Below, piece by piece: positions 25,051 to 36,466 of a stretch of DNA of 64,000 nt. Every line of letters begins with the position of its first letter. Positions within the stretch are counted from its first letter, which is position 1. The stretch lies in assembly GCA_038373865.1 (NCBI GenBank), contig JAXGGA010000031.1, positions 248,001-312,000 on the forward strand, given 5' to 3'. A program made the translations under genes and the position numbers. Under the pieces are notes generated by a model. It was not told the DNA's origin. It saw nothing but the letters and a program-made list of their open reading frames with translations, and made no database searches. This DNA is from Uloborus plumipes (Eukaryota > Arthropoda > Arachnida > Araneae > Uloboridae).

Positions 25051-26380
25051 TTCGTAAGTAGTTATTAGTCATCTGGATGGGTAATATCACCCCTCTTAAT
25101 TTGTAAAAATAATTAAGAATCACTCTGCATAATTGAAAAATTCGATTTAAAGAAGGGACAGCTCAAACATTCAAAGCTTTCAAAAATGACAAACAGTTTT
25201 AAGACTTCATTTTTAAAGATTTTGTCTTTTTACTTAAAATTTCATTTATAATTGCCGTTATGAAACCAATTTAAATGGAATTAATTGTTACGTTTAGGAG
25301 CTGTCGCGTTTTTACTCCAAATACTTGTAACCACCTAATGGATTTTGAATTTTTAGTGACAGTTCAAATAATATTTGGCTCGTAAACAAACTGTGGAGGG
25401 TCGTGTTGTTAAAAGCACTATCGAAGCAAAATAACACAAAAATTGGTAACGTATTTTTTACTTGCGCCTGAAACTTATCCTTAGCAAAGAGTGGAGGTGT
25501 ATCTTTTTGCACCAAAGTTTTCGAGTGTAAATGTATTTACTACCATTTTTGATTCTACAATTACTTTACAAAGATACGCACCCAGTAAAAAGCTTCTTCC
25601 CATACAAAAAAGAATTTATAAGCGTTACATTTAAATGAATTCTTCAATTCTAAAGCTTTCACATATGAAAGTCATATGACTCCTAAGTGTACGTAAAATA
25701 TGGAAGATATCGTCAAAAACAGACCATCTACAATTCTGCAAAAGAAAAAAAGTTTAAGCGTAAGATTTATCAGCAGAAGGTCACAGTTAGCAGTTCGTCA
25801 AAGAGAAAAATAATGCTAAGCAGATATTTTATTTCCAGAAGCCATTTCTTATCCTGAGCCGTCGTTCAACAAGACATATTCTTCATGAAAAATGGTACGA
25901 AATATAAAACCTGGCCATTATGATTTTTATAAACGCAGATCTACACCTCAGCGTTAAACGCCCAAGAAATAGGAAAAAAAGGACAACCATTGCATATCCA
26001 GGCAGCAGCATAGATCATCTTTTCCGGAACGGAACGTCATGGAAAGAAGTGACCATTTATCTCTTATTTCATCCTACTCCAGATGCATTTTACACGTCCT
26101 CTGAGAAGATCAACTTGTCTATTCAATGTATTTTATATTTAAAAAAAAGAAAGTCGAGCATTAAGAAATATGTTTAAAAAAAATAAATACTGGGTCATCA
26201 AAGTAATCTATTCAAAATTAAGAAGTATGATTATACTAGTTGCCAGGGCAGCTAGATTAGCTTCCTGCGGCATGTTGATGCATAACGTCCCCCCCTCTCT
26301 AACTTTTACCTCATTCTGAAGTATATTATTTGATATAATTTAATGTTCATTCGATTTCAAGAATTCCACCACGCACTTGG
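25051..26380. other. No gene or repeat recognised
   Basis: AT-rich, with short frames in several phases and no protein motifs. A C-run lies at 26288-26295. The frame at 25920-26177 is Lys/Arg-rich and ends in low-complexity A-rich DNA. I regard it as accidental. Confidence 0.5.
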
Positions 26381-26388
26381 CCCGGCGT

Positions 26389-26570
26389 TGCACGGGTACT
26401 TCGTGCCTTGAAAGTAGTGAGGAAATCTTCAAGGAACTACTCTCCGCCAAAGCGGCTCTCTAAGAGGCAACTATGCGCCTTTTCTTTTTTCCTGCATCAA
26501 AAAATCATTCGAATTATTGAGATGTTACACGGGCACTTCGCGCCTTCAAGATGGTGATGAAAGTTTCGGT
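26389..26570 (+). repeat. Two decayed direct copies of a GCACGGGTACTTCGTGCC segment
   Basis: GCACGGGTACTTCGTGCCTT at 26389 recurs as ACACGGGCACTTCGCGCCTT about 137 bp later. Both are followed by a diverged AGT(A/G)GTGA-like tract and GAAA. The upstream text GGCCCGGCGTTGCACGGG resembles the CCCGGC-GTTGC terminal words of the Helitron ends at 30748 and 38201, so this may be a mutated Helitron end. That link is tentative. Confidence 0.35.
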
Positions 26571-26691
26571 AAGTTCAGTTCGCTCAAAGGAAAGAAGCAG
26601 ACATAGATACTCAGTTTTTAATATAAGTAGATGGCTTTTTAACTAATTTATATTTCAAAAAATTACAAGTAGCTAGCGATAAAAGGGGCAC

Positions 26692-27119
26692 GGGACATCT
26701 CCGACGCAGCGTAGGACATCTCCGCCGCAAAGTTTTTATCTAATTTCCTCCCGTGAGACATCTTCGCAGCGTTTTTTCCCGCTGTCTTCGTACGAACAGG
26801 ACAACTCCGCCGATTGAGCTAGTTGGGTGCAATACTTGGCGAAGGGAATTTGGCGAAGCTTAAATTCATTTACACTCCATCCAGTGTTTTTCTGATTCAT
26901 TGATCTAAAAGAAGTTTATTTAAATATTTAAATAAGCTGCTAGTCGCCAAAACACGATGTGTTGCCAAGAATGGAAGTTTAAAACCAGCAAGCCCTTTCT
27001 AACCCCTGAAAATAGCATGGCAGAATTGTCCTGTGCAAGGCAAAGAGGCGATAGGAGTCGCGGCGGAGATGTCCCATGATGGGGAAGAGGGCAAAAAAAT
27101 TTTGGCGGCGGAGATGTCC
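26692..27119. mobile_element. Inverted-repeat element built on GGACATCTCCGCCGC
   Basis: GGGACATCTCCGACGC (26692) and GGACATCTCCGCCGC (26712) at the left face the exact inverted forms GCGGCGGAGATGTCC at about 27060 and 27105. A weaker GAGACATCTTCGCAGC copy sits near 26755. The doubled, inverted motif pair with a GC-rich core suggests a short non-autonomous element. It is flanked by decayed direct repeats ending TTTTAATATAAGTAGATG (26620-26635 and 27475-27492). Confidence 0.55.
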
Positions 27120-27639
27120 TCTTCCGGATAAAAGTACAACGTACGTGACCCGCTAATGAGTTTCATATTTGATTTAGTTAAACCTTCATTCAAAATTCTC
27201 ATTATCATTGTTATTACTGTTTCATAGCAACCACGTTTTGCAACAATGGATTTCATATTTAATCATTTAGGCCTAATCGCTTTAAATTTGACTACTTATG
27301 AACTGATATCTTCGTTAATTAAAATCGTATAAAAATATGAATTAAAACTAATGAAGCTTGAAAAATTACCTATCTATCGATACCTGGTTCGACTTTCAGT
27401 TCATTGGCGTTCAGGAGAAAGAAGCGTGACATAGATAGATAGTTAAAAAGAAAGATAGATAGAAAAATTCTAAGCTTTTAATATAAGTAGATGTTTGTGT
27501 GCATGTTCAGAAGGGTAGAAAAAAGTTTCTCATGGGGAGTTCACACTAAAAAAGTGGAAGCTGATGCTTGTAAATAAATATTAGGTTGACTGAAAGGAAT
27601 GGCGCCTGTTTTAAAAATTTTTTAAAGCTTTCATTTTTT

Positions 27640-29395
27640 AATCATGATAAAAATACTCTCGTTATCAACAACCTTTTACAGTAGAGTGCAAATTTTCAAT
27701 TCTGGATAGAAAGAAATGAATCTATTTTTGAGCAAAATATCTAGATATATAGGGGAGAGTGGTAATGAATGGGCCACTTTTTGGTTTTGAATTTTTGTAA
27801 TTTTTTCTAACACTTTGTTTTAACTCTAAATTGGTGTTTTAGTTACTTTACTTATCTGGCTATCTAAAAAAGTCATAAAAGTTGGATTAGCACCTGTCTG
27901 TAATGAATTATAATAGAAAATAAAAATTTTGAAATTTGGCCCATTTAACCCCACCTATGGGGTTGAATGGGCCATCGAAGGTAATGAATGGGCCACTAAA
28001 TAAATTCAATGAAAACATGTGGATTTAATCTTTTATTTGCTGAATATGACAAAATAAATGTGGCACTTGACATGATGATACAAAATCATACTGATTTAAA
28101 ATTATATATAAATCAAAACTGATGCAATTAAAACAAAACTGATGCATACCAATTGTAGCAGAAAAATGACTAAATAATGAGATTGTAAGAAATAAATAGC
28201 ATGAAATATATATAAAAAAATAACAAATAATACACACTATGATTTAACAAAATTTATATATTTCAAAAATAATATTAAAAATCACTTTCAAAAACTTCAT
28301 CTTTATTTTCAAACTTGTCAAAATTCAAAAAAAAAATTTTAAAATTTACTAGACGTCGGGAATAAGAAATATCTAACTTAAGTTAGAAAGAAAAAAAAAA
28401 TGAAATTGTACTGTGAGGAATATAATATGAAGGAGAGAGGGGGTCTTTCTCAAGCCACGCACTGCGACCAGAGGTCTATTGTACTATAGGAATATATTAT
28501 AGATCTGCAAATTATATTTAGAAGTTACTATAAACCTATTTTGACGACAGTAATCTTAATCTATCTATGACAGTCAGTTGTGTTTCATATTAATGGGAAA
28601 ATCCAAAGAAAAGGAAGAAAAACAATATTTAGGTGGCCCATTCAGCCCCACATATACTTTTGGAGTACATTTAGGTTTTTTGAGTTCATTGAATTTAAAT
28701 AACATCAAAATACATCTTAAAATTAGTTTATAGATATGGAAAGACTAGCTTATACATATGTATGCAGTGAAATACTTGGTACATTTTAGCTAGGAAATGT
28801 TTTACTAAAAAGGGAAAAACTTACTTTTCAGTCAGATTCTTGACCATGCCACTCTAGTTTGAAAATGGCTCAGCGCAAACGAATAAAAATTGGACGAGTT
28901 TAGTAGAACAAATAGCTACATCTATTGGTGGCATCAAAAAAAAAATTCATTCAAATGCTTTTTCATATTTTGTTAGTGGTCCATTCATCACCATGGCCCA
29001 TTCATTACCACTCTCCCCTATATGAGAATCTCATTTTGGATACTGAACAAATTTTCGAGGCTTTTTGACACCTAAAGATCTGAATAAAGGGAAATCAGAT
29101 GGTGAAATATCAGGTGAGTGTGGAACATCCCACCACTTATTATAAAGCTTTTAAGGTTTCCACTGAGCAGTGTACTCTTACATTATCATGTTTCAGGACG
29201 GTTCGTTTTTTGCTGATATTGCAGGAAATATTCTTGCAACAAATTGTCTCACCTGATTTCATTTTTCCGATCGCTAAAACTCTTTCTATTGAGACAAAAA
29301 CTTAAAGATTCAATTTGTATCCAAAATGCTATTTCTAGATATTTCACTTCTAAAATCGAAAAACTTTGGTGTGCCACAATGCCCGGGGACAGATT
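27640..29395 (-). pseudogene. Mariner transposase pseudogene in two pieces
   Basis: From about 29395 down, the minus strand gives KCEICPRALWHTKVF, then FLK-like MKSGETICCKN, then HDNVRVHCSVETLKAL, where HDN holds the second catalytic Asp. After a frameshift it gives WDVPHSPDISPSDFPLFRSL, the signature block with the third Asp (SPSD) of D34D mariner transposases. It then gives GVKKPRKFVQYP up to about 29030. Beyond the inserted element, 27745 to about 27640 continues in a decayed C-terminal frame (SRIENLHSTVKGC, REYF), resembling the RWQKCI-GEYF tail. The reading thus resumes on the far side of the insertion. It is clearly non-functional. Confidence 0.7.
27751..29019. mobile_element. AGGGGAGAGTGG inverted-repeat element inserted in mariner
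   Basis: The left end AGGGGAGAGTGGTAATGAAT, continuing GGGCCA, and the right end are perfect inverted repeats over about 26 bp. Outside both ends the sequence is ATAT, possibly the target duplication. Many internal copies of TGAATGGGCCA or its complement lie near the ends (about 27964, 27985, 28635, 28979, 28996), like subterminal binding repeats. The 1.27-kb body is AT-rich, and I see no transposase in it. The superfamily is undetermined. Confidence 0.75.
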
Positions 29396-30747
29396 TCACA
29401 CTTTGCTTGGTAAAAAAATAAAAAACTTTTTAAACTGAGGTAATGCAAAGCAGTGATACTTAGATAATTTTTCCATTTTATCTGAATTGAAACATCGTAC
29501 TTCTTTAATATCTTGATAAAGTCTTGTTTTCCTTTCTGATGCTCCTTTTAAATGGCCTTTTAAACGGTTAAGAACAGCTGATTGATACAATATTTTAAAC
29601 AAAGCTTTCTACGTCTGTCATGATTTCGGTGAGTTTTTTTCCACTTAGCTGTGATTTTTTATAATAATATTCTGAACAAAAATATTCAGATAAATAAATT
29701 TTGTGCCGGTAGTAAATAACAATTAAAAAAAACATAATGCAAATAAAAATAGATAAAACTGAGCCAATATTTTGAAAAGTGCCAATTTGAAGTTGGAGTT
29801 TTCTGATAAAAAAAATTTTTTTGCAGAAAAAAATTAATATTGGATTCTAAGTCTAAATTGGATCTAAATGCAAGAAAATAAAAGGGGGGAGGTCAAGGAA
29901 GTTATTTACCCCCTCCTCAGATTTCCTACTTTTAAGCCGTTACAGATCTGATGAGTGTTACAGATCTGATGTTAATATGAGCTACATATCTGAGTTTATG
30001 CTTTCAGTCTTCATTAACATCTCTAAAAATGATATCATTTCCTTGCATTTTTAGCATAGAATTAAGATAGCTATATTAAAAAATATATATTAGCTAAAAA
30101 ATCAAATTTCATTATAAATAGCATTTCTTGGAAATAAAAGTGAGCGATAAGATTTTTAGATAAAATAAATGATGAGATTACCAAATCCAAGCTAATAAAA
30201 CATTTGTTTTGTTTTGAAACAACACACAACTTCAACTTTTTCAACACACAACTCTGCTGCTTGCTTTTCTTTAATTAGTTGCAGAAAATTTAATTTCTTG
30301 ATCAGAAATTCAAATTTAGCATGCTAGTTATTATCTAGTTAATTAGCGAAGTTATGAGAAATTGAAGCACCAAAAAAATAAATAAATAAAATAATTCTAA
30401 TTAATTAACTTAATTTCTGCAGTGTCAATTTTTCTTATTTTACTAACTTCTATTGTTAGGTCATACAAACCACAAATGAAGCAATTGTACTAAAACTCAT
30501 TGCTTTTCATTTTTTAAGAACAAAGATATTCAATATATATGGCTAAAACGTATGTTTTTTGCTTTTTATAATTCTGAAACGTGTGAGTTAGTTCGGTAAC
30601 ATATTCACTGATTTTCAATGTTACCGTTCTGACAGTTACCGATCTGACAAACTGACAAAGTTTTTTTTTTTTTATTTCCGAGTCGATCGCACTAAACCAA
30701 AATCAAACACGTGGTTTTTTCACTTGTAATAAAAGACTATACTTATA

Positions 30748-31772
30748 CTAGCTGACCCGGCCACGCGTTGCTGTGGCTAAGGTATGGGTTAAACTATAAT
30801 GTTTCAATAGAAACGAAAAACTTTATTACCGTTTTAGAGATCAACTTTATATAAATATGAATTTGAGGTCAAAATATGAAAACAATCGAACAAAAATTTC
30901 CTAAGTTTGCTAAAAACAAAAAATCAACAAAAAATGTAGAAATTTAGTACTTAAAGCTTGTAACAATTGAGTTAATTAAAAATTTGATAATTGCTATTGT
31001 AACATTTTATTTTTAATGTAACATTTTATTTTTTAATAATGTAGGTAGGGTAGATAATTAACCAATATTATTTGTTATTTTTTGAATTATAAGCATTTTT
31101 AATTTCAGTTTAATTCAACACTAATCGGTGCACAATATTCTTTGTTAATCTGTCTCTTGTAAACAAAAATAGATTGGACAGTTTTCCCACACGGGAGCAA
31201 GCGACCTATAGTTGCCCATGGGGAAAACATGGATTTTCTAAATCTAAACCGCAAACTGACATTGTTTGTCCTTGGGGCTTATTAATGGACATGGCGAAAG
31301 CTAAGCGAATGGGAAACTGTAGCCTTTTGAAGGGTATTGAAGATTGTGACGGTGTCATTGGGATACGTAGCAACAGAACTACTTCATCTTTAAACTTGCC
31401 AGTCAAAATGATTGTCTCAATAATGTTCCGGTGATTTTTTTGATAACTAAACGCGTACCATTGCATAATCTCGGTGGATTTAAATTACGTAGAAGAACTA
31501 TGGGTAAACCAATTTTTAACCGCAAATTATCTGGTAGCATTCCAGGTATGTTTAAAGAATTTTAGCCAAGAATACAGAAAAGCTGATAGCTAAATAGATA
31601 ATTTGCAATAAAAAATATATTGCGGTCCTAAATTGAGATAAAAACTATCCTATCATTTTAATTGGACCAAACTGAAACTGAGTGCAAAATTTGGTTAAAA
31701 TCGTTTCAGTAGCTGAGGAGTCCATTGGACACAAACACAGGGACACGTAATTTTTATATATCATAAGAAAGA
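30748..31772 (-). mobile_element. Helitron (minus strand), internally deleted
   Basis: On the minus strand the 5' end reads A|TCTTTCTTATG (31772) and the 3' end reads GCCACAGCAACGCGTGGC, then CGGGTCAG, then CTAG|T at 30748. A TC start, a CTAG stop, a GC-rich hairpin about ten bases before the end and insertion between A and T are the Helitron hallmarks. The interior holds the last part of a RepHel helicase, confirming the family. At about 1 kb, it has lost the Rep domain and most of the helicase. Confidence 0.8.
31110..31562 (-). pseudogene. Helitron helicase (RepHel) C-terminal fragment
   Basis: The minus strand from 31562 reads NSLNIPGMLPDNLRL, IGLPIVLLRNLNPP and RLCNGTRLVIKK, the well-known block before the last helicase motifs. 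After a frameshift it gives PFKRLQFPIRLAFAMSINK, PQGQT, GLDLENPCFPHGQL, a TAG in place of Tyr (about 31206), then VACSRVGKLSNLF and a terminal TAA at 31110. This is the Pif1-type helicase C-terminus of animal Helitrons (FAMTINKAQGQ, HGQLYVACSRV). One frameshift and one nonsense mutation inactivate it. Coding similarity stops abruptly at 31562, where sequence shared with the 5' end of the element begins. Confidence 0.85.
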
Positions 31773-31867
31773 TTATTACTTGTTTACTGCGCTCCAGAAG
31801 CTGCCAGAACGTGTGCTTTATGTCGCTCAGCCATGGAGGTGTCAAAAAAGGCTTAGTAAAAAGGCTT

Positions 31868-32069
31868 AGCCAAGAACACAGAAAATGCGGTAGCTAAATA
31901 CATAATTTGCAATAAAAAATATATTGCGGTCCTAACTTGAGATAAAAACTATCCTATCATTTAAGTTGGACCAAACTGAAACTACGTGTAAAATTTGGTT
32001 AAAATCGGTTCATTAGCTGAGAGTCCATTGGCCATAAACACAGGGACACGTAATTTTTATATATTAAGA
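31868..32069 (-). repeat. Second copy of the Helitron 5' end
   Basis: 31564-31772 and 31868-32069 are direct repeats (period 304 bp) sharing AATTTGCAATAAAAAATATA, TTGCGGTCCTAA, AAACTATCCTATCATTT and ACAGGGACACGTAATTTTTA. Each ends, on the minus strand, with a possible A|TC Helitron start. The extra copy lies just outside the element's 5' end, as if a truncated or earlier copy sits alongside. About 95 bp of unrelated DNA separates the two. Confidence 0.75.
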
Positions 32070-33273
32070 TATAAAATAATTTTTAAAATAATAAAAACTG
32101 CGCATTTTAGAGCGTGTTACCGATCTGATGACTTAAATGACACACATTTTATAAAATCACTTAAAAAAAAATTACCGACAATTTTAGATGCAGAAATGCA
32201 AATTTTTAATTACGATTCCATAAAACATCCCATCAGGTACTCAGTATCACGTGGTATAGGTGCAGGAAATGATTTTAGGAGCCTAAACATAGATCAGAAG
32301 TTATTGTTACCGCTCTGACAGCGGAACTTGGGACACGCTTATTTCGCATCGGCTAGAAAATCAGAAATCGATTAAAACAAAAATGAAGTAAAATATTAAC
32401 AAATGGGGTAAAAATAGAATTGTTTTTTGTGCAAGTGCGTTTTTTTGGGGAAGTTAGAAAATGCGCATGACCTGTTTGCATGCTAAGCTTTGCTACTGGG
32501 GACACGTTACCGATCTGATTTTTGATGTATAAAAACAATGTTCTCTGAAGGAAAAAAAAAATATTTTCTAATGTCATTAGATGAAATGAAAGCAAAACCT
32601 TATCTTCTTTCCGGGAAAAATTATTTTTTTAGCTAGTTATTGAAATACTAGTGAAAATTCACTTGGGACTCAAATTGGCACTTTTCTTAATATTAGCTCA
32701 ACTGTTTATCAGAATAAATTAAATGGGCAGTTGTATGCAATGTATACTAAAACAATGTGTGGTGAAAATTTTATGAACGAAGTTGCTGACGTGTTTAGTA
32801 GTCATAAACTAATAGGGATTAAAAATCCATTCATTGCTAAAACATGCTTACTAATCTGACATAATTTATAGATATCAAGAGAAAATTTCTGCATCAGCAA
32901 ATTCCTTAGCTGAACATTTTCCATATCATGCTTTTTACTAAATTTTCTTCTGTATATGAACACACTTCAAAACAATATTTACTGCAGAAAAACTGTATTT
33001 TTGAGCAATGATTGCTCAACACTACGCAACATTAGCTAAATCAGAAATAGGATTGCCCCACCCCAACTCAAGAATTTTTCCCCCCACCCTTCTTTTGTCT
33101 GCTCAACGGGAAAGAGGCAATCCGTTCTGGTCAAATTTTCCCTCTTCCGAACTTTTCATATTAATTTTCCCTATGTTATATGCAGCATCCGTAAGATAGG
33201 GCATAAGATAACCTGATGGGTAACCTGGGCTTGCACAGAACTAAGATTGAAACAGATTCATATGCTCTTGGAT

Positions 33274-33490
33274 ACAGTAACTAAATACTCAATCAGTAAA
33301 TTTTCTGTGAAAGTTCAAGATTCAAAGGAAGAAACTAATATGCTTCCCTCTCCCGAAAATTTCCCGGGGATACAGTAACATAATGCTCAATTAAACTCTG
33401 TAAAATATACAGTAACTAAATACTCAATCAGTAAATATTCTGTGAAAGTTTAAGATTCCAATGAAGAAACTAATATGCTTCCCTCCCCCA
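33274..33490 (+). repeat. Two direct copies of an 80-bp segment, period 135 bp
   Basis: ACAGTAACTAAATACTCAAT, CAGTAAAT(T/A)TTCTGTG and GAAACTAATATGCTTCCCTC occur at 33274-33350 and again at 33409-33485. The repeat abuts the foldback element that begins at 33497 but does not share its sequence. Confidence 0.8.
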
Positions 33491-33496
33491 AATATG

Positions 33497-35338
33497 TCCT
33501 AATAGTCCGTGGAGTTAGTGCAAACATATTTCACTTCAAGATACCAGTCTGAAATTTTATGTGGGGCTTAAATTCACATAGGAGGACAAAAAAACGCCGG
33601 GAGACACTTGATTGGAGGTCAAGGTCATTCCGTGATGACGTCATCAAAATGGTCGCTTTTACAGGTAAATACGTTCGTTTAACTGCATAAAACTCCATCA
33701 TAGATTGAAATATTGCAAAACTCAAATATATAATCTGAAAGCTCTTTAAAAGAGCTATTTAGAAAGACTTAATTTTTCTTTCTGAGGTCAAGTTCTTACC
33801 TGTAATGACGTCATCAAAATGGCCGTTTTTACAGGTAAATACGTTTGTTTAACTCCCCCTAAAACTCCATCATAGATTCAAATATTGCAAAACTCAAATG
33901 TATCATCTGAAAGCTCTTTAAAAGAGACATTTAAAAAGATTTAATTTTTCTTTCTAAGGTCAAGGGCCCACCTGTGATGACGTCATAAAAATGGCCGCTT
34001 TTACAGGTAACTACGTTTGTTTAACTCCCCCTAAAACTCCATCATAGATTCAAATATTGCAAAACTCAAATGTATCATCTGAAAGCTCTTTAAAAGAGCT
34101 ATTTAGAAAAAGTTAATTTTTCTTTCTGAGGTCAAGGGCCCACCTGTAATGACGTCATCAAAATGGCCAATTTTACAGGTAAATACGTTTGTTTAACTCC
34201 CCCTAAAATTCCATCATATATTTAAATATTTCAAAACTCAACTATATCATCTGAAAGCGCTTTAAAAGATCTATTTATAAAGATATAATTTTTCTTTTTG
34301 AGATCAAGGGTTCACCTGTGATGACGTCATCAAAATGGCCACTTTTGCAGGTAAATACGTTCGTTTAATTGCTTAAACTCCATCATAGATTCAAATATTG
34401 CAAAACTCAACTATATCATCTAAAAGCTCTTTAAAAGAGCTATTTAGAAAGACTTATTTTTTCTTTCTAAGGTCAAGACGTCATCAAAATGGCCTCAAAT
34501 GACGTCATCAAAGGTGGGCCCTTGACCTTAGAAATAAAAATTAAATCTTTCTAGATAGCTCTTTTAAAGAGCTTTTAGATGATTTATTTGAGTTTTGCAA
34601 TATTTGAATCTATGATGGAGTTTTAGGGGGAGTTAAACAAACGTATTTACCTGTAAAAGCGGCCATTTCGATGACGTCAGCATAGGTGGGACCTTGACCT
34701 CAGAAAGAAAAATTAAATCTTTCTAAATAGCTCTTTTAAAGAGCTTTCAGATGATATATTTGAGTTTTGCAATATTTGTATCTATGATGGAGTTTTAAGC
34801 AGTTAAACGAACGTATTTACTTGTAAAAGCGGCCATTTTGATGACGTCATCACAGGTGAGCCCTTGACCTCAGAAAGAAAAATTAAATCTTTCTAAATAC
34901 ATCTTTTAAAGCGTTTTTAAATGATATAGTTGAGTTTTGAAATATTTAAATCTATGATGGAGTTTTAGGGGGAGTTAAACAAACGTATTTACCTTTAAAA
35001 GCGGCCATTTTGATGACGTCATTACAGGTGAGCCCTTGACCTCAGAAAGAAAAATTAAATATTTCTAAATAGCTCTTTTAAAGAGCTTTCAGATGATACC
35101 TTTGAGTTTTGCAATATTTTAATCTATGATGGAGTTTAAGCAATTAAACAAACGTATTTACCTGTAAAAGCGGCCATCTTGATGACGTCATCACGGGAGT
35201 TCATGACCCCTGATCAAGTGTCTCCCGGCGGTTTTTTGTTCTTATATATGTACCTAAGCTCTGTACCAAATTTCACACTGGTATCCGGAAGTGAAATATT
35301 TAGGCTGTTTTTGTCGCTAACTCCACAGACTATAAGGA
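33497..35338. mobile_element. Foldback element: head-to-head array of ~172-bp units with TGACGTCA
   Basis: The outer ~130 bp on each side are inverted repeats (TCCTAATAGTCCGTGGAGTT versus complement TCCTTATAGTCTGTGGAGTT; both then have CGCCGGGAGACACTTGAT). Inside, about six units point right and five point left, meeting near 34490. TGACGTCA occurs at 33636, 33806, 33978, 34150, 34322, 34500, 34672, 34842, 35014 and 35183, plus AGACGTCA at 34476. The spacing is 169-172 bp except at the centre. Each unit also carries TTTTACAGGTAAATACGTTT-like, AACTCCATCATAGATT and AGCTCTTTAAAAGAGCT (itself a palindrome). There is no coding sequence. This resembles foldback (FB-like) DNA elements in design, but the family is unknown to me. 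Confidence 0.85.
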
Positions 35339-36383
35339 GTAAATTTCAGTTTTTTCCCTCCACAACATCGGTATTAATTATACAAGAGCTGCGTCAATTC
35401 GAGCAACTCGGAATGTTATTGAAAATGCGAATGAAAATGAGTTCCTGAGATTTGTATTCATAACAAATTTCCATTGTTTTTAATCTCGCTCGTCCATAGA
35501 ATAAAACGAAAAAGCAAATTTAAATGAATAATTTGATTCACAAAGTCCATTCCAATCAAAACTCACTTTCAACTTGAAATAACATTTACTAACTTTTCCA
35601 ATCCATAACTTTGGAAGATGGATTTTTCGAACATTTCTTTTTTCTTATTTTGAAAACTTTAAGGAAAACCAATCTTTCTAAATCGTATTGTGAACATAAA
35701 TCCTAAAACTAAAAAAGGAAGAAAAAAAGTTCGAAACAAGAAAAAAAAGTTAATATGTTCTACTCTCAGAAGTTCTTTTAGAAGTCAGTGATCGTCTGTC
35801 GATTCTTCAGTGCTGACCAGGATATATATCTTGATTCTGTCACTCAATAAAATGTCATTGATATTTATGACTTGTCATTTACTTTCCGCAACGCGATGTA
35901 TATAAAATATCTGTAGAACTACTAGCACTTCGATTTTAGAGCTAAAGAGAGAGAGAGAGAGAACTTTTATAGGTAACAAAGTAAAATAGAACCTTTATGA
36001 TAAAGAAGAATTTAATAAAAGCTGCTAATTAATCATAAAGATTGAGAATACAATGTATGAGTATAATAATCATAAATACGTGTGCTTTATTTGCAGTTTT
36101 TGTTGATATTATAGTGTTAGAGGTTTTTTTTTTTTTTTCGTATGAATGAGAGGATAGGGTAGCATCGATCCCACTTAGAGCAACAAATTATAGACTAGTG
36201 CAGAGCAAAACTTGTGCATCTTTTGTTTGAGGGAGGAGTAATAAATCGTGTTACAGAGCTAGAATTTAAGAGTAAGTTTCTGTAAATAAAATTTAGATAT
36301 ATGTAGTACAATGTAATTACAGAATTCCTGTTTTCTGAGTGATTTTTAATACGCTTTTGTTAGTATCACTTGTGGGTTTGTCA
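35339..36383. other. No gene recognised
   Basis: AT-rich sequence with (GA)n at 35947-35962 and poly-T at 36126-36139. I see no element ends and no coding features. Confidence 0.5.
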
Positions 36384-36466
36384 GTATGTATGTAACTCTG
36401 AATAAAGGATAAAATTCGCGCTCTTTACAAATATAAAAGTAATGATATATTTAATAATATTATTAA

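Larger units (their letters stand above)
27581..29400 (-). mobile_element. Dead mariner element, interrupted by a 1.27-kb insertion
   Basis: The left terminus reads TA then TTAGGTTGACTGAAAGGAAT, the classic mariner end. A broken mariner transposase reads inward on the minus strand and is cut at 27750/29020 by the AGGGG element. I could not find the right terminal repeat; the right boundary given here is only the last recognisable coding similarity. Internal stops and frameshifts show long inactivity. Confidence 0.65.
29939..32860 (+). repeat. Field of dispersed GTTACCGATCTGA(C/T) motifs
   Basis: Copies, all on the + strand, are at 29939 and 29957 (GTTACAGATCTGATG), 30620 and 30635, 32116, 32306, 32506, and a degenerate CTTACTAATCTGACA near 32846. 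Several occur as close pairs. The motif seems confined to this 2.9 kb and is interrupted by the Helitron at 30748-31772 and its duplicated end. It may represent an older element with repeated protein-binding sites. No coding sequence accompanies it. Confidence 0.65.

Noticed and set aside
31174..31434. 86-codon plus-strand frame in the Helitron
   Set aside because: Antisense shadow of the helicase fragment, which is clearly on the minus strand.
33636..35190. CRISPR-like array, because of regular repeats
   Set aside because: Units are about 172 bp, repeat throughout their length and reverse orientation at the centre; the context is eukaryotic.
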